From Sutterella sp. UBA1442 (GTDB lineage: Bacteria > Pseudomonadota > Gammaproteobacteria > Burkholderiales > Burkholderiaceae_F), in the NCBI GenBank assembly GCA_002329575.1, contig DCTK01000058.1, forward strand, positions 1 through 6,144: DNA of 6,144 nt, written 5' to 3'. The translations under genes and the position numbers were made by a program. Positions 1 to 5,137 of the stretch are shown here, piece by piece. Under the pieces are notes generated by a model. That model saw nothing but the letters and a program-made list of their open reading frames with translations. It was not told where the DNA came from and did no database searches. Position 1 is the stretch's first letter. Each line of letters begins with the position of its first letter.

Positions 1-18
1 AGCCGGCATTTGCCGGCT
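1..18 (-). terminator. Probable intrinsic terminator hairpin of the leftward regulator gene
   Basis: AGCCGGC (1-7) and GCCGGCT (12-18) are perfect inverted copies around the loop ATTT, giving a 7-bp GC-rich stem. It lies 27 bases past the stop codon of the minus-strand regulator. The T tract expected on the minus strand would fall beyond the left edge of the window, so the terminator cannot be confirmed. Read rightward, the hairpin is followed by GATTGCATTG, which is not T-rich, so termination of a rightward gene is less likely unless it is factor-assisted. Confidence 0.5.
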
Positions 19-45
19 GATTGCATTGTGGAAACGGTATTAGGT

Positions 46-723
46 TTAATTTCTGTTTCCACGCAATGTATCCAAGTCGCTGTAGATTGTCACTTTGGCG
101 ACATTTAAGCGTTCAGCAACTCGATCAACAGAACCCTTCATCATAAAAACTTGGCGCGAATCTAGGAACTGCACAACTTCAAGTCGCCTTTCTTTTGTAA
201 GGGGGCCATGAGCCAAGGCCTCGCTGGCTGCAGAGTCAATAAGTTTGTGAACCAAGTCAAGTAAAGTTGGCTCGGCAGTGTTTTCGTCCACGAGTTCTGC
301 GGCTTGTTCAACAGTTGCCTCAGCGGACGGAGCCTTATCAACGTATCCCGGCAACTGGCGCATGACACTGCGAATTTGTTGCTCAAGTGCGGTGGAATCA
401 ACGTTAATGCAAAGGGCTCCGATGAGCTTGCCATCGTTGTCACGAATCAAAAGCGAAGAAGAGCGAATAAGGCGTCCGTCTCTGCGGTAATAGTAGTTGG
501 CCAGAATGCCGTCTTCGGAGCCAAGCTCTCGTGCTTTTTGAACAAGATGTCCGAACGAATCTCCGACATGGCGCCCCGTGACAACGTTATTTTCAACAAA
601 GACGACCGAATGTTGTGGCACTGACAAGTCGTGTACGATGACCTCGCAGTCCGGGCCGAAAGCCTTGGCAATGAGTTTTGCGGCTTCAATGTAGGGGAGT
701 AATTCTTGTCTGATCATAGCCAA
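46..723 (-). CDS. YheO/DauR-family transcriptional regulator (YheO-like PAS domain + C-terminal HTH)
   Basis: This is a probable cytoplasmic DNA-binding regulator of 225 residues, close to the usual length of YheO/DauR proteins. Residues about 5-115 match the YheO-type PAS sensor domain, including HDLSVPQHSVVFVENN (31-46), the YYYRRDGRLIRSSSLLIRD stretch (77-95) and IGALCINVD (101-109). Residues 110-165 are a variable, acidic linker. The C-terminal part, with LTKERRLEVVQFLDSR (175-190) and a helix-turn-helix at about 198-221 (VDRVAERLNVAKVTIYSDL), matches the HTH domain that accompanies this PAS type. The start is TTG at 723: AAGG lies 7 bases upstream of it, whereas the alternative ATG at 717 would be 13 bases from that site. 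The gene is divergent from the hydrogenase operon, so local control is plausible but not shown. In DauR, a characterised member, the family controls D-arginine catabolism; the ligand here is unknown. Confidence 0.9.
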   Translation of the reverse strand: MAMIRQELLPYIEAAKLIAKAFGPDCEVIVHDLSVPQHSVVFVENNVVTGRHVGDSFGHLVQKARELGSEDGILANYYYRRDGRLIRSSSLLIRDNDGKLIGALCINVDSTALEQQIRSVMRQLPGYVDKAPSAEATVEQAAELVDENTAEPTLLDLVHKLIDSAASEALAHGPLTKERRLEVVQFLDSRQVFMMKGSVDRVAERLNVAKVTIYSDLDTLRGNRN

Positions 724-730
724 TACACAA

Positions 731-736
731 CCTTAA
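731..736 (-). promoter_or_regulatory. Ribosome binding site supporting the TTG start of the regulator
   Basis: Read on the minus strand, TTAAGG lies 7 bases before TTG (723) and 13 bases before the in-frame ATG (717). Seven bases is the normal spacing, so the TTG is preferred. The match to the anti-Shine-Dalgarno is only four to five bases, which together with the TTG codon suggests low expression. Confidence 0.5.
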
Positions 737-821
737 GAGAGCGGCAATGGACGCGTTGAGAAAAAGCGAATCATCAACCGTGTAAGCCGACGGAAAAATA
801 AGAAGAATCTACCCGCGATCG

Positions 822-849
822 AAAATATGGAGGGGAGATTTGTTATCAA
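822..849 (-). promoter_or_regulatory. Probable sigma-70-type promoter of the leftward regulator gene
   Basis: On the minus strand, TTGATA (849-844) matches five of six -35 bases and TATTTT (827-822) four of six -10 bases, with a 16-base spacer. Transcription would start near 815, leaving an untranslated leader of about 90 bases. A palindrome and repeat cluster lies immediately upstream, where activators usually bind. The -10 is weak, so help from an activator is plausible. Confidence 0.4.
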
Positions 850-850
850 G

Positions 851-920
851 CGATTGATTTTAATCGATATTAATTGGAATCGATTGTTCTCCATCCTGTC
901 ATGTCGATGGTACCCAATCG
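851..920. repeat. Cluster of CGATTG/CAATCG repeats, candidate operator region
   Basis: CGATTG occurs at 851-856 and 881-886, and its inverse CAATCG at 915-920. The heptamer AATCGAT is directly repeated at 862-868 and 878-884, 16 bases apart, and AATCGATT (878-885) is a perfect palindrome. CGATT (851-855) and AATCG (862-866) form an inverted pair that overlaps the FNR-like site. The cluster sits directly upstream of the leftward -35 box. Several copies of one hexamer in 70 bases suggest multiple sites for a regulator, perhaps the divergent YheO-type protein itself. Confidence 0.35.
854..867. promoter_or_regulatory. FNR/Anr-like binding site (9 of 10 consensus bases)
   Basis: TTGATTTTAATCGA matches the FNR consensus TTGAT-N4-ATCAA at all five bases of the left half and four of five of the right half. 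Its centre, 860.5, is about 45 bases upstream of the leftward start predicted near 815. This is close to, but not exactly at, the -41.5 position of class II FNR activation. It is about 357 bases upstream of the start predicted for the hydrogenase operon, too far for ordinary direct activation there. Oxygen-responsive control suits the gene content but is inferred. Confidence 0.4.
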
Positions 921-939
921 CTGCGTCCATTGTACAGAT

Positions 940-960
940 CGCAAAATCGTTGCGCCAACG
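940..960. promoter_or_regulatory. Two overlapping perfect dyads, candidate operator
   Basis: CGCAA (940-944) pairs with TTGCG (950-954) across AATCG, and CGTTG (948-952) pairs with CAACG (956-960) across CGC. The two dyads share bases, so they cannot form hairpins at once; this looks more like a protein-binding site than an RNA structure. No T tract follows, so it is not an intrinsic terminator. The binding protein is unknown. Confidence 0.25.
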
Positions 961-1001
961 CCTTCCTCGGACAGAACTTGTTTGATCTGACGACTTGTTC
1001 C

Positions 1002-1182
1002 TTTTTTTTCAAGAATTTTTTATTTTTCAGATAAAACAATAAAGAAAAAGAAATTTTTATACTTTAATTCTGAAATTTTAAATTTTCAATTTTTATACAA
1101 GTTTTTCTTTTAACTATATGATGATAATAAGGTTGTTTATTGCTTGTGTTATAAAAGCATCCGACGTTGATATAAATTTTCC
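1002..1182. other. Very AT-rich non-coding island upstream of the hydrogenase promoter
   Basis: By hand count about one fifth of these bases are G or C, against roughly half in the flanking genes. The stretch holds a run of eight T (1002-1009) and many A and T tracts of four to six bases. I find no convincing gene on either strand. Such DNA directly upstream of a -35 box can act as an UP element for RNA polymerase, be intrinsically curved, or bind nucleoid silencers of the H-NS type. The rest of the 724-1275 gap holds the regulatory sites listed separately. Confidence 0.6.
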
Positions 1183-1211
1183 TTGACACATAAAAAATTA
1201 TATAGAATAAT
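1183..1211 (+). promoter_or_regulatory. Near-consensus sigma-70 promoter of the hydrogenase operon
   Basis: A perfect -35 box TTGACA (1183-1188) is followed, after an optimal 17-base spacer, by AATAAT (1206-1211), which matches five of six -10 bases. Transcription should start near 1218, giving a leader of about 58 bases before ATG 1276. An AT-rich island precedes the -35 box. In the leader, CAGGC (1217-1221) could pair with GCCTG (1247-1251), which is weak support for a leader structure. Confidence 0.75.
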
Positions 1212-1264
1212 TTCTCCAGGCGGACGTAGAAAAAAATCTTTGGCTTGCCTGAGAACATCTTTGA

Positions 1265-1270
1265 AGAGGG
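1265..1270 (+). promoter_or_regulatory. Ribosome binding site fixing the flavoprotein start at ATG 1276
   Basis: AGAGGG ends five bases before ATG 1276. It is preferred over the in-frame TTG at 1183, which overlaps the -35 box and has no purine-rich site upstream (TATAAATTTTCC precedes it). Confidence 0.7.
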
Positions 1271-1275
1271 CTCTG

Positions 1276-3267
1276 ATGAACGAATTGATCTATGGCTTTT
1301 GGAAAGGGGTAGTTTTTGACACTCGTCGAGGTATATGTGCGGATTTAACCTCTTTTCCTAGCTCGAAATATTTCAATCGTGGAAATCCGATCACGGGGAT
1401 TGCTACCGCAGAAGGTTTCCTAATTTACGATCATCGTGTCACACTCTTACGAGTGTTGTTGGACTATTACCGAAAAACGCAGGAGATGTCATGCGGGCGA
1501 TGCACGCCTTGTCGAAGCGGCTCGGTACTGATCGTTGAGGCTCTGGAGAAGGCTGCACAAGGTCAAGGACAAGAAGTCGATTGGGATTTTATTCGCCAAG
1601 TAGCTATACAGATGGCCGATACTAGTCTTTGCGGAATTGGCCGAACGAGTCCTATAGCACTCATTGCAGCTATTGATCATTTTCGAGAAGATCTCGTAAG
1701 CTCGCCCGGCGTTTATATCCAAAACGGTGACAGTTTCAGTCTGGCAACCGCTCCTTGTATTGAAGCGTGTCCTGCGCACGTTGAAGTTCCTCGTTATATC
1801 GACTACATCCGTGACGGCCGTCCTGATATGGCTAAGGCGGTACTGCTTCGTCATTATCCTTTGGTGGGCTCATGTGGCCGAGTCTGTGTGAGGCCTTGTG
1901 AAAATGCCTGTCTTCGCGGGCAAATTGATGCTCCTGTGAGTATCAAGGACCTTAAGCGTTTTGCCAGTGATCATGCTCAGGAAGTTGCTGTCGATTGCGC
2001 AAAGAAGGCCCCCGCAGATCAACAACCGCAAGTGGCCGTGATCGGTGCCGGCCCTGCCGGACTGAACTGTGCGTATCACCTCTTGCAACATGGTATCGGC
2101 GTAACGATTTACGAAAAAGAAAACCACGCGGGTGGAATGGCTCGATTGGGGATTCCCAGTTATCGGCTACCCAACAATATCCTCGATAGTGAAATTGGGA
2201 CAGTGGAGGCATTGGGGGCCCAGTTTCAATACGGTAAAACTTTCGGCAAAGACTTCAATCTCGATACGCTTTTTGCAAAGGGGTACAAGGCGGTATTTTT
2301 AGGCCTCGGGTGTGCCAATGGACAGTATCTTGGACTGCCCGGAGAAGATACGAGTGCGCGAGGATACTTGAAGGGACTCGATTTTTTACTCCAATTGGCT
2401 CGTGCTCAAGAAAATGACGATGTACAGAGTTTGTCAGGAGACGTGGTCGTGGTCGGTTGTGGCAATGTGGCCATGGATTGCTGTCGCTCGGCAAGAAGGC
2501 TTCTGAAAGACAATCAACACAAAGTCATCGTTTCTTATCGACGTACACAGGCTTCGGCACCGGCTGACAAAGATGAAATCATCGCGGCAGGCGAAGAAGG
2601 TATTGAGTTTCAATTCTTAACAGCGCCGGTTGAAATACTGACTCGAGCCGGTCAAGTTTGTGGGATTAAGTTGATTCGAATGCAAGAAACCGAGCCCGAT
2701 GAAAGCGGTCGACGTCGTGTACAACCCATTGAGGGAAGCGAATTTGTGGTGTCTTGTTCTACGGTAATTGCCGCCATTGGACAGCGTTTGGATCGTTCCG
2801 TTTTTAGTGATTCCGATGGAATCGAATTTACCGATCGCGGCACGATAGTCGTGGATGACTCGATGTTAACGACTCGAGACGGAGTGTTTGCAGGAGGAGA
2901 TGCCGCTACCGGTCCTACCAGTCTGATTCGAGGACTGGAGACCGGAGAGACGGCCGCCGCTTCCATTCGTGAGTATTTAATGACGGGGATGCCGGGCTTT
3001 TTGGCTCGTCGCCGAATGAGTGAAATCATCCGAGATGAGCGTTTGATGAGTAATGAGGCACCCAAATACCCCGCTGTCGCGCCTCAAAGAGTTCCTCTTC
3101 AGACGCTTTGTCCGGAGTCTCGTGTGGGCAATTGGCAGGAAGTTGAAGAGGGGTTTGATATCGATGAGACTTATCGACAGGCTTCACGTTGCATGCGGTG
3201 TTATCAGATTATCACCTTGAGTACTCTGAAACCCATTCCGGGTAAAAGTGCAGTGGAAGAACTTTAA
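1276..3267 (+). CDS. NuoF C-terminal/GltD-like iron-sulfur flavoprotein, probable NAD(P)H-linked partner subunit of the [FeFe]-hydrogenase
   Basis: This 663-residue protein probably passes electrons between the hydrogenase and NAD(P)H in the cytoplasm. Residues about 1-140 resemble the C-terminal iron-sulfur domain of NuoF: CGRCTPCR (73-80) plus Cys119 in DTSLCGIG supply the four [4Fe-4S] ligands. The FMN- and NADH-binding part of NuoF is absent. Residues about 150-240 form a GltD/DPD-type two-cluster domain with Cys161, 165, 200, 204, 208 and 212. The rest is a GltD/NfnB-like flavoprotein: FAD motif GAGPAG (257-262), NAD(P) motif GCGNVA (394-399) followed by YRR (421-423), as in NADPH-using relatives, and the FAD-contacting GGD (540-542). 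A late CxxC pair (Cys639, Cys642) lacks further ligands. The start at MNELIYGFWKG fits the short 'IFSTWGG'-like opening of relatives. It is probably co-transcribed with hydA. A stand-alone glutamate synthase subunit is unlikely, as no large subunit is present. Confidence 0.88.
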   Translation: MNELIYGFWKGVVFDTRRGICADLTSFPSSKYFNRGNPITGIATAEGFLIYDHRVTLLRVLLDYYRKTQEMSCGRCTPCRSGSVLIVEALEKAAQGQGQEVDWDFIRQVAIQMADTSLCGIGRTSPIALIAAIDHFREDLVSSPGVYIQNGDSFSLATAPCIEACPAHVEVPRYIDYIRDGRPDMAKAVLLRHYPLVGSCGRVCVRPCENACLRGQIDAPVSIKDLKRFASDHAQEVAVDCAKKAPADQQPQVAVIGAGPAGLNCAYHLLQHGIGVTIYEKENHAGGMARLGIPSYRLPNNILDSEIGTVEALGAQFQYGKTFGKDFNLDTLFAKGYKAVFLGLGCANGQYLGLPGEDTSARGYLKGLDFLLQLARAQENDDVQSLSGDVVVVGCGNVAMDCCRSARRLLKDNQHKVIVSYRRTQASAPADKDEIIAAGEEGIEFQFLTAPVEILTRAGQVCGIKLIRMQETEPDESGRRRVQPIEGSEFVVSCSTVIAAIGQRLDRSVFSDSDGIEFTDRGTIVVDDSMLTTRDGVFAGGDAATGPTSLIRGLETGETAAASIREYLMTGMPGFLARRRMSEIIRDERLMSNEAPKYPAVAPQRVPLQTLCPESRVGNWQEVEEGFDIDETYRQASRCMRCYQIITLSTLKPIPGKSAVEEL

Positions 3268-3274
3268 GGGGAGG
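3266..3274 (+). promoter_or_regulatory. Strong ribosome binding site for the hydrogenase gene
   Basis: AAGGGGAGG overlaps the stop codon of the upstream gene and ends eight bases before ATG 3283. The strong site and the 15-base gap support translation from one transcript in similar amounts, as expected for subunits of one complex. Confidence 0.7.
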
Positions 3275-3282
3275 ACTCGCCG

Positions 3283-5106
3283 ATGAAAGTGTTTATTGAT
3301 AACCAAGCCATTGAATGTTCTGAAAAAGACACAATTCTTGAAGTTTGTCGTCGACAAGGAGTGCACATCCCGACTTTGTGTGAGTTTGCTGCGCTTAATC
3401 ATCGACCGGGGACATGTCGCATGTGTTTGGTGGAGGTCAAAGGAGATAAGGACTCGTCCTTGGTAACGGCGTGCAATACATACGTGAAAAATAATATGCG
3501 AATCGATACCCGATCGTCTCGAGTCAGAAATGCACGCAAGCTTCAAGCTCAATTGTTATTTGCCGATCATTGTGAACAGTGTTCCAGCTGCTCTCGCCAT
3601 GGCAATTGTGAGCTGCAAAAAGTCGCTGATGAAGTTGGTTTAAATTGCCAAGGTTTGTCGGGTCGCTTAAATACTCGTGAAAGTGTGCTCGATACGTCCA
3701 TGTTGGGACTTGTGTTTGACTCGCAAAAATGCATTCGTTGTATGCGTTGCGTGGAAGTTTGTCGCAATGTTCAGGGAGTCGGAGCCATTACCTTTGAAGG
3801 TAATTCCTGTGTGGCCTCGGTGGGTTTTGACGGAAAACTTTGGGGAGACTCAGATCGCTGCGTGCAATGCGGTCAATGCACGTTGGTGTGCCCAACGGGC
3901 GCGTTAAGTGTCAGAGATGAAACCGATCTGGCATTGAGATTTTTTGCAGACTCGCGAGTCACGACGGTTGTGCAAATGGCGCCAGCTGTACGGGTGGCGC
4001 TAGCAGAGGTTTTGGGGGCAGCTCCGGGAAAAAATCTTCAAGGTCAGATTGTTGCCGGACTTAAAAAACTTGGTGCCGACTTTGTCTGCGATACCTTATG
4101 GGCGGCAGATGTCACCATTGTGGAAGAAGGCACGGAGCTTTTTGAACGATTGCAAAAGGCCCGAGAAGCCGGCACGCTCGGTTCGCCCGACACAATGTTT
4201 ACCTCGTGCTGTCCCGGGTGGATCAATCATATGGAAAAAGCTCACCCGGATCTCTTGCCACACTTATCGTCCACTCGCTCTCCTCAAGCAATTTTCGGAG
4301 CTTTGGCCAAGATTTGGATGGCTAGAGAAAAGGGAATCGATGCGCGGCGCATCCGTGTAATTTCAATCATGCCGTGTACAGCGAAAAAAGGGGAGGCTGC
4401 GCGAGATCAGTTGGCTCGAGATGGAGTACCAGATGTGGATCTAGTGCTTACGGTTCGAGAACTTGCAAGACTTTTCAAGCGAGAGGGAATCGATATTCTC
4501 GATATTGAGCCTCAGGATTTTGACTCAGCCTTTATGACGGAAGGTTCGGGTGCTGCGCAACTTTTTGCAACGACGGGTGGCGTGATGGAGGCTGCATTAA
4601 GAACATTGGCAGTGCTCTCAGGAACGTCCGAGCCGCTCCCTTTGGAATTGACTCCTGTGCGCGGGCTTGAAGGTGTTAAAGAAGCAGAGCTGAGCACTGA
4701 GCTTTTCGGCACGCTTCGTGTGGCAGTGGTCTATGGACTCAAGAATGTTCAGCCGCTACTCGATATCGTTCGTGCCGGGCGCTCTCCGTGGCACTTTGTC
4801 GAGGTGATGGCGTGTCCGGGGGGCTGCATCGGCGGCGGTGGCACGGCCAAAGGACCAATGTGGACGCAAACGTTGTCACAACGTCAGGAAAGTGTCTATG
4901 CAATTGATCGCAAGATCAAGCTACACAATTCACACGACAATCCTGATGTCATCCGACTTTATAAAGAATTTTTGCTTAAACCCAATGGCGAGCTCTCCCA
5001 TGAGCTTCTTCACTGTACGTACCGCAACCGAAAGGTTGAAAAACCTCTCAAGCGTTTCAGTGAATTGGAAAAGCAGTTGACCTTGGTGGGCAAGGTCGAA
5101 AAATGA
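3283..5106 (+). CDS. hydA: Modular [FeFe]-hydrogenase catalytic subunit
   Basis: The 607-residue protein catalyses reversible H2 oxidation/proton reduction in the cytoplasm; no signal peptide or membrane segment is seen. Its domain order matches clostridial CpI: [2Fe-2S] ferredoxin domain (Cys33, 45, 48, 64); NuoG-like His-Cys cluster (His96, Cys100, 103, 109); two [4Fe-4S] clusters (Cys150, 153, 156, 160 and Cys193, 196, 199, 203); then the H-cluster domain. The three signatures are TSCCPGW (307-313), MPCTAKKGE (363-371) and EVMACPGGC (507-515), so H-cluster ligands Cys310, 365, 511 and 515 are present. Proton-path residues equivalent to CpI Cys299, Glu279, Glu282 and Ser319 are Cys309, Glu282, Glu285 and Ser329. 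The C-terminal small-subunit-like domain has NPDVIRLYKEFL and HELLHCTY (571-580). Two oddities are GGGGTAK after the third signature, where GGGQP is usual, and CDTLWAAD (269-276) where relatives have FDTxFxAD. The GltD-like neighbour suggests the glutamate synthase-linked (A2-type) group. Confidence 0.96.
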   Translation: MKVFIDNQAIECSEKDTILEVCRRQGVHIPTLCEFAALNHRPGTCRMCLVEVKGDKDSSLVTACNTYVKNNMRIDTRSSRVRNARKLQAQLLFADHCEQCSSCSRHGNCELQKVADEVGLNCQGLSGRLNTRESVLDTSMLGLVFDSQKCIRCMRCVEVCRNVQGVGAITFEGNSCVASVGFDGKLWGDSDRCVQCGQCTLVCPTGALSVRDETDLALRFFADSRVTTVVQMAPAVRVALAEVLGAAPGKNLQGQIVAGLKKLGADFVCDTLWAADVTIVEEGTELFERLQKAREAGTLGSPDTMFTSCCPGWINHMEKAHPDLLPHLSSTRSPQAIFGALAKIWMAREKGIDARRIRVISIMPCTAKKGEAARDQLARDGVPDVDLVLTVRELARLFKREGIDILDIEPQDFDSAFMTEGSGAAQLFATTGGVMEAALRTLAVLSGTSEPLPLELTPVRGLEGVKEAELSTELFGTLRVAVVYGLKNVQPLLDIVRAGRSPWHFVEVMACPGGCIGGGGTAKGPMWTQTLSQRQESVYAIDRKIKLHNSHDNPDVIRLYKEFLLKPNGELSHELLHCTYRNRKVEKPLKRFSELEKQLTLVGKVEK

Positions 5107-5115
5107 ATGAAAAAC

Positions 5116-5129
5116 TCCTTGAGGAAGGA
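5116..5129 (+). promoter_or_regulatory. Ribosome binding site of mdh within a small possible hairpin
   Basis: AAGGA (5125-5129) lies eight bases before ATG 5138 and serves as the Shine-Dalgarno site. TCCTT (5116-5120) is its exact inverse, with GAGG as loop, so a 5-bp stem could mask the site until a ribosome passes from the upstream gene. The stem is short and AT-containing, so the effect may be slight. Confidence 0.45.
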
Positions 5130-5137
5130 AAGAGAAA

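Noticed and set aside
733..930. Minus-strand open frame of 65 codons upstream of the regulator
   Set aside because: It runs through the predicted regulator promoter, FNR-like site and repeats, shows no recognisable domain, and its Phe/Arg-rich composition suits chance translation of AT-rich non-coding DNA.
973..1009. Possible rightward terminator: GAAC...GTTC followed by eight T
   Set aside because: The stem is only four base pairs with a loop of about 19 bases, and no rightward gene ends just upstream.
1167..1180. Second FNR-like site TTGATATAAATTTT near the operon promoter
   Set aside because: Only the left half fits (7 of 10 bases overall), and TTGAT half-sites are frequent in AT-rich DNA.
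1064..1258. Minus-strand open frame of 64 codons in the AT-rich island
   Set aside because: The product is Lys/Ile/Tyr/Phe-rich, as expected from random AT-rich DNA, and it overlaps the strong rightward promoter and leader of the hydrogenase operon.
2652..3065. Minus-strand open frame of 137 codons inside the flavoprotein gene
   Set aside because: It lies antisense to a well-supported coding region with continuous family motifs and has no recognisable domain; it is a shadow of that gene.
1276..3267. Small subunit of glutamate synthase (gltD)
   Set aside because: The NuoF-type iron-sulfur domain at the N-terminus, the absence of gltB and the immediate hydA neighbour all favour a hydrogenase partner instead.
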